DNA from: Oscillibacter sp. ER4
Lineage (GTDB): Bacteria > Bacillota > Clostridia > Oscillospirales > Oscillospiraceae
NCBI RefSeq assembly: GCF_000765235.1
Contig: NZ_JPJG01000033.1
Coordinates: 22,332-86,331 of the forward strand
Reading direction: 5' to 3'
DNA: 64,000 nucleotides
The notes beneath the pieces are model-generated. The model saw only the letters and a program-made list of their open reading frames with translations, had not been told where the DNA came from and searched no databases. A program made the translations under genes and the position numbers. This document shows, piece by piece, positions 27,801 to 34,957 of this stretch; within the stretch, counting starts at the first letter, position 1; each line of letters starts with the position of its first letter.

Positions 27801-28023
27801 CATCAATGGCGAAGTGAAAGTCCATCTCCACGCCATCCGAGTGGGTAAATTCCAGATACTCCACTGTCTGGCGGAAGTCCCCGTTTTGCTTGTCCAGCCC
27901 GATCTTGGCGAAAATTTCGCTGAGTGGGATTTCCTCTTTCCTCTGGTCCTCCAAAAAGGCCACAAGGTTCAGACTGTCATCGGAACCTCCAATAAACTTA
28001 CCCCAGTATTTGTTGATATACAT
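21841..28023 (-). CDS. Giant polyimmunity protein (2060 residues)
   Basis: One uninterrupted frame with at least nine modules. Approximate residues: N-terminal unnamed domain 1-160; DUF2185/Imm33-like 163-275 (EEPDSGWDSGWRFTAGDESD); TPR-like repeats 284-420; an unnamed domain 434-774; a second TPR set 796-934; SMI1/KNR4 (SUKH) 961-1115; DUF4261 1145-1391; SUFU 1421-1620 (DYYTLVTMGMGAHRMN, NFYQVIPLYRDELEYKL); a helical domain 1638-1798; a further domain; and DUF4253 at 1938-2060. Strongly acidic linkers join the SUKH, DUF4261 and SUFU parts. Several of these are established toxin-immunity families, so a fused multi-immunity product is likely. Cytosolic, no signal peptide; GGAGG ribosome site. 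Confidence 0.88.
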   Translation of the reverse strand: MYINKYWGKFIGGSDDSLNLVAFLEDQRKEEIPLSEIFAKIGLDKQNGDFRQTVEYLEFTHSDGVEMDFHFAIDVVTDLAAILLECSVSGSVNLHDLDEYNTPSRRIRITATPEEHDAMNKALADFAQNPMEYDLSEMMDNEEIQEMARDVAALRKELYEAAGRNRDYHVKAEDVKALLPDWKGADGCIATNRITVEGCKVGYCYREEPDSGWDSGWRFTAGDESDEYMDDPNNAGIYKLNTICNDDPDIIPLLNTPAPCAFERDENGVFQQIKDWKPDEDEEDPDMDILKQCQKWHENNEHHKIIEALESIEERTPEMDSQLARAYNNEADHRTPEGRAMLKKAIALLKPHEEYFEGDYYWNFRMGYSYYYLDQEDRALRYFEKALEARPDDEDTMQLIDGCKRGISLPQFSECFRERTEDWWETFAEMEAELRQMMDEDKDHTRGAELVAQMEGALNQAFDEISFEMGFNGEKHELILTPEGDKVKLFELIYFQKHAPKEVLEHWNILVGRQPLQNIGLRTEDGWDISGDDVQIWLEEQGENSFSISAYCEKLLPMLREAEGRVWWMLTTLTDQVLGEISHMWYIDDFNVLEEPKAEPSFLLSQLPDKLREQGLELSTDPEAYLESYLGYEMKPNEDPDADWRLDVMAGSTCCVPLINGYLNADNDFMDALHADGAVAGFFCYPLDTLREEEGTQKIFDFRDKLEEVFTTGDGPEVLTLTGGATGLFCGYVDFIAWDIQTALQMAKEFFEDSDIPWASFHTFRREAGTVNLKTPPEEEPDDEDQVPELDETLTGMDYIPYTQQNAEAFFAQLEQWNDEDEYTRCIQALNAIPEDWRNYRTAYALARALENYAIIGDHDEGTPRYKGDKALRRAIDVLESVRKEGQDKAEWNMRMAYGYQYLYGQEEKAIPYARRWAELDPEDENAPAVIQECKAEIRKRRRSRNKKAKFVPGDTPFEGFDLTNFWDDNWYALKEYVSDPPSDELIASVEEELGYKLPAAYIWLMKQHNGGIPVNTCYPCDEPTCWAEDHVAITGIFGIGREKSCSLCGELGSQFMIDEWEYPAIGVAICDCPSAGHDMIFLDYRACGPQGEPAVVHVDQENDYKITHLADSFEEFIRGLEHESLYDPDEDVEDLEDDADEEETDHTGVFTGFVLLSKGEWDKEQFIRDMKEKWDIAVDEYDASEEKDDDALVFEVGDMLAAVSLNNYPIPGGEAEGNAENNYMWEDAVKVAKKHRAHLMVAVLGKEENLLEKGKLFTKVVAACCRQEYATGIYTSGVVFEPRFYEGFAEQMSEDELPIFNWIWFGLWQDENGMNGYTYGLDVFGKDEMEVLGTDAKPSDLRDFLASLVSYVLENDVELHDGETIGFAADDKHTITRSPGVGLPEDQMTLKISWASSDGDPDDDDDDPDGEVAEDEQNGVPEVYTEEEMEAVEAHIQQYFGKFENVFHELSSPDIHVDICVVPPSGDRDYYTLVTMGMGAHRMNVPEELAEYKLERAELAIALPGNWKLKREDLKNERWYWPIRLLKTLARLPIASDTWLGFGHTMDNEEDFAKGTKLCAAILTGPQDTEDGSEVCILPSGEEVNFYQVIPLYRDELEYKLAHDADALLDKMNGISFVVEPDRQDAITRGTLSNDDFDGEMDDASYHIESIEEKGLPVDPINAYNLFAIYLRWCIEHDLMGEDFLNEYGEVAKQVKADPASVDLRAFIRDKLNGQIMVPMFNKIGRAFTSYYYGEPDSPNFPRDIENYALEYLGPEKYYSDEFQFKAPLFIPFDEDYYQAMAKVIEERFTNWQGQDFDEDTLEPSELAEALMEYLDCECTYFPSMKDDDPIMSAYSYAKRESVKEGFVPVLIKADDETLWECLIMNSDPDSDGEDDYAFDPDKVADYRKKILSAPVKDSKAVLEALIGQRKEEAEDDDMDWDEEILGEMEGGEPNDRFSSYWDDDTEMTYPLILAEIPVKNPWEIFAYLPFGNWNDCPDTPDLMAAAKYWFEQYGAVPAAMSHDELEFLLPAPVPKEKAMDVAVELYGFCPDLDQNEDGSIGSLADALWQSTVWYFWWD

Positions 28024-28038
28024 TCGTCATGCCTCCTT

Positions 28039-28389
28039 TTATTCCGGCCACTCATCACCGTCACAACGGCAGATGAAGTCATAGTGCAGACTCTCAAAAT
28101 AGTCGTTGGGATAGGATTCACCGTCCTGATGAAGCTCCAGCCCCTCCAGATCCATCATCTCATTGATATATGCAAGGGTATCGTGAATACCCGCAATATG
28201 TTCGTCCTGAAGCATCTCAGCCAGCACACCTTTCTGCTCCGGTGTCAGTGCGGCGAGAAATTCATTTTTCGCCTTGTTGTCCTCTGTCTTGGGGAAACCA
28301 TCACCCTTGACCCACAGGGCTGTCATGCTGTCTTTCCGCTCCACAAGGCCGTCAATAAATGCTTGATACAGTTCCAGCTCCTTGCTCAT
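28039..28389 (-). CDS. DUF6547-like protein
   Basis: About 116 residues from ATG 28389, which has a GGAGGATCTGCT ribosome site; the frame extends to 28413 without support. Pattern: ELYQAFIDGLVERKDSMTAL, then KAKNEFLAALTPEQKGVLAEM and IHDTLAYINEMMDLEGLEL, ending in an acidic tail. This matches my memory of DUF6547, a small helical immunity-locus protein. Function not established. Confidence 0.62.
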   Translation of the reverse strand: MSKELELYQAFIDGLVERKDSMTALWVKGDGFPKTEDNKAKNEFLAALTPEQKGVLAEMLQDEHIAGIHDTLAYINEMMDLEGLELHQDGESYPNDYFESLHYDFICRCDGDEWPE

Positions 28390-28414
28390 AGCAGATCCTC
28401 CATTCCCAAGCAAT

Positions 28415-29263
28415 TTACTTTCGGATCAAACTCCCGTCATCAATGAAGGCAGCTTCCCGGATGCGCCGGAGGGATTCCGGTTCCAGCAAAAACTCCCGCA
28501 GGTTCGGGTCCTCAAAGAAGGACATGGGGCGCACCTGCGTCGGCCCGGCAACCGCCCACAGCCGCGATGTTGCCAACCGCTCCGCTGTCTGGAGCGCCTT
28601 CTCCCGTTCGCCTAAATAGAGATAGCGGGCGATTGCGTCCCGATAGGAGGAGTCAGCCATGGGCACGCCTTGAATCTCCTCAAAGAGATCTACGGCATCC
28701 CTGGCGGTTCCGAACATACAGCAGTGGTTATAGAGCTTCCGCCTGGCATCGGGATCGTCTGGCGAGAGCTTCTTATTCTGTTCCACCAGCTTTGCCCAGA
28801 GCTGCTCCTTTGTCTGCGGTTCCTCTGGTTCATGGTAGGGGTAGTTCTTGTCGTTGTCCGCAAAGGGCATAAGGCCCCGTTTGAGGTAGTCCATCAGGAT
28901 GTCACAGAACCGATCCCGCTGGGGGAGGCCGTTCTCAGCCCGGATGTGCGTCTGTTCCTTCGTCAGCGCCTCAATCAGCTCCTGCTCCCGGTGGAGCTGG
29001 ATGGCGGCCACTGTCATGGCGATCATGTGTTCATCGCTCACATTGCTGTAATACCACTCCTCCAGCCAGGGAAGGATGGTCAGATCCAAAGCCAGCGCCT
29101 TTTCATAGTCCAGGTTGAAATAGGCGACCTCCGCCTTGACCGCCGCTACCTGATGGGGGTATTGATCGGCAAAGGATTCCAGCGTGTCCAAGGCTCCTTC
29201 TTTGCCATCCATGATCTCATAGCAGACCATGCGGACTTTCTTGGGGAGTTTCACGACATCCAT
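28415..29263 (-). CDS. Helical TPR-like immunity-array protein
   Basis: About 282 residues from ATG 29263 (GGAGGCG ribosome site). Almost entirely alpha-helical with TPR-like spacing, for example KVRMVCYEIMDGKEGALDTL, AVKAEVAYFNLDYEKALALD and AIARYLYLGEREKALQTAE. It ends in EFLLEPESLRRIREAAFIDD. TPR-like helical proteins are frequent in toxin-immunity arrays, but no specific family was recognised. Confidence 0.68.
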   Translation of the reverse strand: MDVVKLPKKVRMVCYEIMDGKEGALDTLESFADQYPHQVAAVKAEVAYFNLDYEKALALDLTILPWLEEWYYSNVSDEHMIAMTVAAIQLHREQELIEALTKEQTHIRAENGLPQRDRFCDILMDYLKRGLMPFADNDKNYPYHEPEEPQTKEQLWAKLVEQNKKLSPDDPDARRKLYNHCCMFGTARDAVDLFEEIQGVPMADSSYRDAIARYLYLGEREKALQTAERLATSRLWAVAGPTQVRPMSFFEDPNLREFLLEPESLRRIREAAFIDDGSLIRK

Positions 29264-29390
29264 GTTGACGCCTCCTTCAGTCTTTTTTCTGTAAATAGTA
29301 GGTTCCACACCGGCCCCACAGCCGGGTGTCCAGGCTTTCCTTCTCCCTCCGGCTACAAATTACTTTCTACAACCATAACGGTGGGATAGG

Positions 29391-29960
29391 TCAATGTTGT
29401 TTCAATCCACCCTCCAAGCGTTTCAGGTAGGTTGCAGGAACCGCCTTTGTCAGCCAGACTCCATTGGCGGACAAATAAAAGAGATATCCGTCCCGGTGCA
29501 TCTGTCCGGCATCCACCAGATAGATCACAGGTTCTCCATGCCGGCGCCCAACTTTCTCCGCTGTTTCCTGATCCGGTGAAAGATGAACATACAGGCGGCT
29601 CTGGGGGAGCAGTCCCTGGGCCTCGATGGAGGCGGCAAACCGCTGGGCCGTCCCGTGGTACAGCGTCTCCGGTGGTTCAGTCACGGGGAGTTCCACATCC
29701 ACCTGAATGGAGTGGCCCTGGTTGGCCCGGATTTTTGTCCCGTCCTCGCTGAAGGAATACCGCTGTTTTTCATCACTCCGCACGATTTCCTCCAGAATGT
29801 CCCGGTTGATGGGGTATTTTCTGCTGATACCCGCCAGCAGCGCATTGACATCCGCCCAGCCGTGGGTATCCAACTTGATCCCAATAACCTCCGGCTTGTG
29901 CCGAAGAATCAAGCTGATATACTTGCTGATCCTTGTGAGATCGGGTGTTGTTTCTTTCAT
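29391..29960 (-). CDS. kptA: RNA 2'-phosphotransferase, Tpt1/KptA family
   Basis: 189 residues with all Tpt1/KptA signatures: ISKYISLILRHKPE at 11-24, DTHGWADVNALL at about 31-42, RANQGHS at 78-84, YHGT at 101-104 and a downstream HLSPDQETA. The family transfers an internal RNA 2'-phosphate to NAD+, giving ADP-ribose 1''-2''-cyclic phosphate; some members also ADP-ribosylate RNA or DNA ends. The key Arg and His residues appear intact, so activity is expected. Its position in an immunity array, close to a NADAR gene, suggests a role in undoing toxin-made nucleic-acid lesions; that is inference. Confidence 0.92.
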   Translation of the reverse strand: MKETTPDLTRISKYISLILRHKPEVIGIKLDTHGWADVNALLAGISRKYPINRDILEEIVRSDEKQRYSFSEDGTKIRANQGHSIQVDVELPVTEPPETLYHGTAQRFAASIEAQGLLPQSRLYVHLSPDQETAEKVGRRHGEPVIYLVDAGQMHRDGYLFYLSANGVWLTKAVPATYLKRLEGGLKQH

Positions 29961-29977
29961 AAGTTACCTCTTGAAAA

Positions 29978-30526
29978 TTATCTTTTATGCCATCGTTCCA
30001 ACATATTGATTTCTTGAAATGGATGCCACAGCAATTCTGCCATTTGTATCGATTCCTGCTGCTCTGACTCCTCAGAAGGATTAGAGCAAGGCGTTAAGTG
30101 CAGTACCAATTCTATCTCGGTTTGATTTTGGATGGCAATTTGATGACCATGTGTATCCATTGTCAACACCGTGAATTGCCGCTCATACAAATCCAGGAGA
30201 AGCAGAGGACACTCCACTCGATTTTGGCCGGATAAGTACACCTGTGACTTCAAACACACATACCGGCCATTTGCAGAAAACACAGGGGTTTGAGGAGGGA
30301 AATGGGCTTTGTACGCGTTCAGTAGCAGGAGGGGATGTTCTCGGCTTTCGAAAACAGCCAGACAGCCTACCTCGTTGCACATACTAACTTCTGCAATGGA
30401 ATAGATCAAGATGGCATATTTATCAGACGGAGACTGGGTGAGTTGATCATAAACATAGGGAAAACGCTCCCTAATCCTCCAATGAGGCAGGCTTTCAAAG
30501 AGATAATTCCAGCCGTTGATGTCCAT
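29978..30526 (-). CDS. Unrecognised immunity-array protein
   Basis: 182 residues. Beta-rich with blade-like strands (YAILIYSIAEVSMCNEVGCL, GRYVCLKSQVYLSGQNRVEC), perhaps a partial propeller, and a helical C-terminus. The gene is AT-richer than its neighbours, pointing to a separate origin. Ribosome site AGAGGGAAAC. No family recognised. Confidence 0.66.
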   Translation of the reverse strand: MDINGWNYLFESLPHWRIRERFPYVYDQLTQSPSDKYAILIYSIAEVSMCNEVGCLAVFESREHPLLLLNAYKAHFPPQTPVFSANGRYVCLKSQVYLSGQNRVECPLLLLDLYERQFTVLTMDTHGHQIAIQNQTEIELVLHLTPCSNPSEESEQQESIQMAELLWHPFQEINMLERWHKR

Positions 30527-30543
30527 TGTTTCCCTCTATTCTC

Positions 30544-32175
30544 TCAAGTCATCTCTACCCGGATAATGGGCCGGTAGAAGTCATAGTCGCCGTTCAGTTC
30601 CTTGTCCTCCTGCACTTCCGGCTTGCAGTGGGGCGAACAGGGCAAGAAACCGAGGAAAATTCCAAGTCCGCCGCAGATGCTGCGCCCGCCATCACCGCCG
30701 CAGCTGGTAAACTGCTCGGCCTTCACAACCTCCCGCATATATGGGTCATAGGCGATGGACACTCCGAAGAAGTTAGGCTCCTCCATATCGAAGGGCTTGT
30801 CCTTATCCTCCGGGCTTTCGAAGTGGTGCAGGTGCATGGAGTAGTCCATTCCATCTCCCCAGGGGAACAGGGTGCGGCACCCGCCGCCGCACAGATAGGC
30901 CCACTCGTCTGCCGTAGGCAGTGAGAGCCCCTGCTTTTCCAGCCCGGCAAGGAGTTCATCGTAATCAGTGCGGTTATAGATACAGATCTGAAAGCCCTTT
31001 TCCGTCCGCTCAATGCGGGCTGACTGGTGCATAGTAAGGCTGTCAAGGTCACTCCAAGCAAAATCCCGGAACTTCTTCAGCCAGTCAGGGTGGGCGGTCA
31101 ATCTGGGATCGTCCATTGTGACCGGCTCCCAGCAGAGTTCCTCCAGCTCCCGGCCCACCAGCATAGGGCCAATAGCTGCCTGCCGAACGGGAGCCATGCT
31201 CTCCCGGATCATCTCCTCTGGGTCTTGTTCCATCTCCCATTCCTGGAACAGATCGTCCAGTTCCTCCCGGCTATCCTGATCCAGCCCTACGGCAAAGCGG
31301 TCCCAGCCCAGGGTGACGGTATCGCCGGGGACAAAGACGAACTCCCGGCCATCTTTCTCAAACACGCCGGTGGTGCAGCTCTGGCCCCAGCGGTCAAAGG
31401 TATGTAGACCGAGAAAGGTCATCGTATAACGAGCAGCCAGACTTTCCATCAGCGCCTGCTTCTCGGTGGTTTCCATTTGATTGAATTGGGTGCGAAATAG
31501 TCTTTCGTTCATAGCAAGTCCTCCTTCAATCCTTTCTGCGTGTTCCAGCAGATAGCGCCGGCCATCCTGCTTGGCCTGCTCCAAGTATTGTGGAAGCAGG
31601 CCGGAATGGATGGCGTCCAGCGAGACCAGAACAGCGATCCGCTGGTATTCCTGTAATTCGAGGGAATAACAGTTCCGCTCCCAGAACAGCGGAGCGAACT
31701 GTTCCACACAGTCAGGACGCAGAGCGGGCATCGCCAAAAGCGCTCGACGGCTCACATATTCATTGGGGTCCTTTGCGAAGTCCAGGATCATGTCTTTGAC
31801 TTCCTGGCTGCATGGACATTCTGGCAGATACGCGGCAAACTGCCACTTGGCCTCACTCTCATTGGAGGCCGCGGCCCTGCGGCAGAGGCGCTCGAACCAT
31901 TGGGGATGGGAAGTGGTCTCCTGTATAAACCCCTCCGCTTCGTTATCCCTGGCGATCAGATAGACCATCTCATCCAGTAGGACGCTGTCTGCCGTTTCTG
32001 CATCCATTTGGGTCAACACATGGCCAAAGGCACTGTAAATGTCATTCCAGTATGGATAATCAACTTCCCACTCACCACCGATCTCCTCGGCGGTTTTGTC
32101 TGGATAAGTGGCTTCCTGCCATTGATGGAACTTGATTGCCTGCTCCAGCAGGCGTTCACGAATGCCCTTTGCCAT
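30544..32175 (-). CDS. Fused ORF: helical-repeat domain plus FGE-like domain
   Basis: 543 residues. Residues 1-221 are helical with HEAT-like pairs (FAKDPNEYVSRRALLAMPAL). Residues 222-543 form a second unit ending in a formylglycine-generating-enzyme-like (sulfatase-modifying factor) core: LPTADEWAYLCGGG followed by LFPWGDGMD and a Cys/Gly-rich end. Both halves are in one frame. The codon for residue 222 is an ATG at 31512 with a strong GGAGGACTTGCT ribosome site, so the second half probably was a separate gene and may still be made alone. In similar islands such pairs act as immunity components. Confidence 0.75.
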   Translation of the reverse strand: MAKGIRERLLEQAIKFHQWQEATYPDKTAEEIGGEWEVDYPYWNDIYSAFGHVLTQMDAETADSVLLDEMVYLIARDNEAEGFIQETTSHPQWFERLCRRAAASNESEAKWQFAAYLPECPCSQEVKDMILDFAKDPNEYVSRRALLAMPALRPDCVEQFAPLFWERNCYSLELQEYQRIAVLVSLDAIHSGLLPQYLEQAKQDGRRYLLEHAERIEGGLAMNERLFRTQFNQMETTEKQALMESLAARYTMTFLGLHTFDRWGQSCTTGVFEKDGREFVFVPGDTVTLGWDRFAVGLDQDSREELDDLFQEWEMEQDPEEMIRESMAPVRQAAIGPMLVGRELEELCWEPVTMDDPRLTAHPDWLKKFRDFAWSDLDSLTMHQSARIERTEKGFQICIYNRTDYDELLAGLEKQGLSLPTADEWAYLCGGGCRTLFPWGDGMDYSMHLHHFESPEDKDKPFDMEEPNFFGVSIAYDPYMREVVKAEQFTSCGGDGGRSICGGLGIFLGFLPCSPHCKPEVQEDKELNGDYDFYRPIIRVEMT

Positions 32176-32184
32176 GTGCTCACC

Positions 32185-32874
32185 TCACAATTTTCCGAAA
32201 TGGTCCAGATATAAATCCCGCACAGAATAAGGGCCTACAAGGTTCGTTTCCTGTCGGCCATCCCAGGAATACACATGAATTTTGCCCTCGTCCCCAATGT
32301 ACTGCTGCTCCTCAAAGGATGCGGGGAAGGGGAAGCTATCTACTATGCTCCAGTCGATCTTGGGTTTCAGCCCATCAAACTCCTCGCGCTTGAGCCTTTT
32401 GAAGTTAAACACCAGTGCTGCCCCAATCCCATCGAACAGCAAGTCTGCGTATTCTCTGGGGGTGATGCTCTCGCTCACATTGGCGGCATCAACATTCACA
32501 TCCAGAACCTTGTTACCGCAGTTTGTCCAGATTTTATCGGGAGAGAACCAGGTAGCGCGTTCCTCGGCGTCTGCAAAATCCTCGCGGGGATACCATCCGT
32601 TTGCGCTGTCCGGCTTGACGCCTTCCCGAAGCGGCCCGTTGTACGGGGAAAGCGGATAATATCGGTGACGCACCGGATCAAATCGGTGAAACGAAATTTT
32701 CAGCAGATATTTGTGCTTTTCGCTGCGCATGAGCTTATGGGGCTTCACGATATGTTCTTCGATCAAGCTCCAAATGTATTCATCCACACGGATGGATACA
32801 CGGGGGCGGCCGAATAGTGTGATTTTGTTGGTGTCTGTATCCACATTGAGCCAGACGCGATTGATTTCAACCAT
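32185..32874 (-). CDS. Unrecognised immunity-array protein
   Basis: About 229 residues. The start chosen is ATG 32874, six bases past a GAGGA site; the frame extends to 32934. The N-terminal half is beta-rich (INRVWLNVDTDTNKITLFGR, HKYLLKISFHRFDPVRHRYY) and the C-terminal half is Trp/acid-rich, ending YSVRDLYLDHFGKL. No family recognised. It overlaps the control region of the preceding gene and is on the same strand. Confidence 0.66.
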   Translation of the reverse strand: MVEINRVWLNVDTDTNKITLFGRPRVSIRVDEYIWSLIEEHIVKPHKLMRSEKHKYLLKISFHRFDPVRHRYYPLSPYNGPLREGVKPDSANGWYPREDFADAEERATWFSPDKIWTNCGNKVLDVNVDAANVSESITPREYADLLFDGIGAALVFNFKRLKREEFDGLKPKIDWSIVDSFPFPASFEEQQYIGDEGKIHVYSWDGRQETNLVGPYSVRDLYLDHFGKL

Positions 32875-32890
32875 TGTCATTCCTCGCTTT

Positions 32891-33604
32891 TCAAAACGCT
32901 CCGCTATAAAATCGGCTTTCCCAGATGGCCTCAAATTCCGCCTGCTCTATGATGCAGGCGTGGAATTCCTCGCCCCAGACATGGGCGTTCAATTCCTCCA
33001 CGGTGGGGATCGGCGTGATCTCGATGACACCGTCGTAAAGGTCAGGGATGTTGTGGGTGCGGCCATCTGCAAAAATGTCGATGGAGCGATGGGCCAGCCG
33101 CTCATTTTCGGTATCCACTTCATAGAGGATGACCGATGGTTCACCCTCCGGTGCGTCCTCCCAAAAGAGCTTGATGTATTCGATCTTGCCAAGATAAGTC
33201 CGCATCGTTTTTTCATCGGTACAGGCCGCCCGGATCATTTTGGCCAGCATCATCAAATCGTCGATGTATTGGGAGTACACGCAGAACACATCTTCGTCGG
33301 AGTCAAAGTGAAACAGATTCTGACCACTATTGTTTTCCTCAAACTCCCGGATCACGCCCTGGACCAGTCGCTCCCAGTCTCCGCTGCTTCCAGTCAGTCC
33401 CAGCCGACGGAATTCTTCCGTCCGGAATCCATCGTTGATTTTCAGCAGAAGGGAGATGGCATAGGGGTGGTGGGGAATGAGAAAGAATGGCGCGATCTGC
33501 TCCGGCTTCACCCAGATTTTGAAGGGCGGACGCGGATCGGGTATCCAGGGCAGCATCTCCCACTGGTCGTCCGGTCTGTTTCCGTATTGGGAAAAGTCTT
33601 TCAT
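32891..33604 (-). CDS. Imm51-like plus DUF6881-like two-domain protein
   Basis: About 237 residues from ATG 33604 (GAGGG ribosome site); an ATG at 33628 overlapping the upstream stop is an alternative. The N-terminal domain resembles immunity protein 51: HPYAISLLLKINDGFRTEEF, TGSSGDWERLVQGVIREFEE, FDSDEDVFCVYSQYIDD. The C-terminal domain matches DUF6881: KIEYIKLFWEDAPEGEPSVI, then SIDIFADGRTHNIPDLYDGV and WGEEFHACI. Both are predicted immunity families, so this is a two-headed immunity protein. Confidence 0.78.
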   Translation of the reverse strand: MKDFSQYGNRPDDQWEMLPWIPDPRPPFKIWVKPEQIAPFFLIPHHPYAISLLLKINDGFRTEEFRRLGLTGSSGDWERLVQGVIREFEENNSGQNLFHFDSDEDVFCVYSQYIDDLMMLAKMIRAACTDEKTMRTYLGKIEYIKLFWEDAPEGEPSVILYEVDTENERLAHRSIDIFADGRTHNIPDLYDGVIEITPIPTVEELNAHVWGEEFHACIIEQAEFEAIWESRFYSGAF

Positions 33605-33627
33605 GTAATCCCTCGCTTCCCGGCACA

Positions 33628-34086
33628 TCAGCAGCCCAGTTGTCCTCCGTTTACCGGGCGGAAGATCCTTCGGCCCGCCAGCAGTTCCTCCAGCTTTTTG
33701 GCCAGCGCCTCCACAATGGCGTGGCAGGAATTCTCAACCCCCACGATCTCCAGCCTTTGCAGCTCGACACAGTGGAGCGTTCCATAGAAGCCCAGCATAA
33801 ACTCCGTCAATTCAGCAATCATCTGGTAGCCTTCCATGTTGCTCACATCCGTCTGACCCTCTTTTGCGGTCATCAGCCCAATGATCCCCACCGCCACGGT
33901 GAAAGCGCCGCAGCAGGAGTGCTCGGTCTGCATCCCAAGGCCCATGACGGAGAACATCTTCCGGGTCTCCTCGGACAAATTCAGGTGGTAATATTCATTG
34001 CAGGCCAGGAACATCGCCTCGGCGCAGGTCAGTTCCGTACCGATGTGGTAGTGGTTGACCAGTTCATAGAGTTTCATTGTTGCCAT
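33628..34086 (-). CDS. C_GCAxxG_C_C-like cysteine protein
   Basis: About 152 residues; ATG 34086 has a GGAG ribosome site, while ATG 34077 would overlap the upstream stop as ATGA. It resembles the C_GCAxxG_C_C family: TCAEAMFLACNEYYHLNL, a GLGMQTEHSCCGAFTVAVG centre and a terminal NGGQLGC. Members are annotated as putative redox-active or electron-transfer proteins. Its place within an immunity array is unexpected; it may have been captured as part of a module. Confidence 0.66.
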   Translation of the reverse strand: MATMKLYELVNHYHIGTELTCAEAMFLACNEYYHLNLSEETRKMFSVMGLGMQTEHSCCGAFTVAVGIIGLMTAKEGQTDVSNMEGYQMIAELTEFMLGFYGTLHCVELQRLEIVGVENSCHAIVEALAKKLEELLAGRRIFRPVNGGQLGC

Positions 34087-34943
34087 ACCATACTCCAATC
34101 GCAAAGCATTTCATTCTGTGTCACTCTGCGCAGCTCGTCCCGCACCTCCATCAGCGCAAAGCCCAGCAGGTTTTGTCCCCGCCACTTCATGGGGTCCTGG
34201 GCCTCCGGCGAACTGGCCGCGAGGCGGATGCCCCAGATGGCATCGTAGGGGCTGGCCTCCACCAGCACGCTGTCCCCGGTGGAAAGGAGAAACTCCCGCA
34301 GTTCGCGGTTCTGGCTGAATTTGTGCCAGTTGCCAAGCAGCACAATGGCGTACTTGAACTTGTCCCATACCTTCTGCTCAAAGCCCCGCACCTTGCGGCC
34401 CAGGGCCTTGATCTGCTTTTGGTCGCTGCATTTCAAAATCTGGTCCCGGATCTCTTTGTCGCCGAACAGCTCGGCCTTAGCAGCCATCATATACTGCTCC
34501 ATGCAGAGGTAGGAGTCAGCCGTCGTATAGAAGTCCTCCATCCACCACTGGCTGAGGCAGCTTTTTGTCAGCTGGCCGTCCTCGGATAGCTGATGGCCCC
34601 AGAACAGGCACAGCTCCCGCTTCCGCCCGGCGGCAAACTCCTGCTGGAGCCACTGCCGGGTGTACTTGGGCTGGCCCTCCGGCTGCCACGCATCCACCAA
34701 GAAGTCACCATGCTCCAGTACCTCGCTGCTGTCCTCGTCATCCCACCAGCCCTTCCAGGTCACAGGCTCGGGAAAGAGGGTGCGGTATTCCGTCCGCTCC
34801 TCCGGGGAGAGGGTGTCCAGCCAATCGCCAAATCGGTCTATGTAATCCTCCCCATAGCCCATGCGCCAGCCAATGGAGTATCGCTCGATCTCCCGGTGGG
34901 CCAGCCAAGGGGGAGGCATTATTTTCTTATCTTGTAGTGCCAT
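34074..34943 (-). CDS. NADAR-domain protein
   Basis: 289 residues. An N-terminal Trp-rich region (YSIGWRMGYGEDYIDRFGDW, FPEPVTWKGWWDDED) precedes a NADAR domain of the YbiA type (about 100-275): LCLFWGHQ, CMEQYMMAAKAELF, KALGRKVRGFEQKVWD, GNWHKFSQN, EASPYDAIWGIRLA and WRGQNLLGFALMEVRDEL. NADAR proteins are N-glycosidases of ADP-ribose-type adducts; some reverse guanosine ADP-ribosylation made by DarT1-type toxins. The conserved Glu, Lys and Asp pattern appears intact. In this array it likely removes ADP-ribose from modified nucleic acid (inference). Confidence 0.87.
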   Translation of the reverse strand: MALQDKKIMPPPWLAHREIERYSIGWRMGYGEDYIDRFGDWLDTLSPEERTEYRTLFPEPVTWKGWWDDEDSSEVLEHGDFLVDAWQPEGQPKYTRQWLQQEFAAGRKRELCLFWGHQLSEDGQLTKSCLSQWWMEDFYTTADSYLCMEQYMMAAKAELFGDKEIRDQILKCSDQKQIKALGRKVRGFEQKVWDKFKYAIVLLGNWHKFSQNRELREFLLSTGDSVLVEASPYDAIWGIRLAASSPEAQDPMKWRGQNLLGFALMEVRDELRRVTQNEMLCDWSMVWQQ

Positions 34944-34957
34944 AGGGTTTGTCCTTT

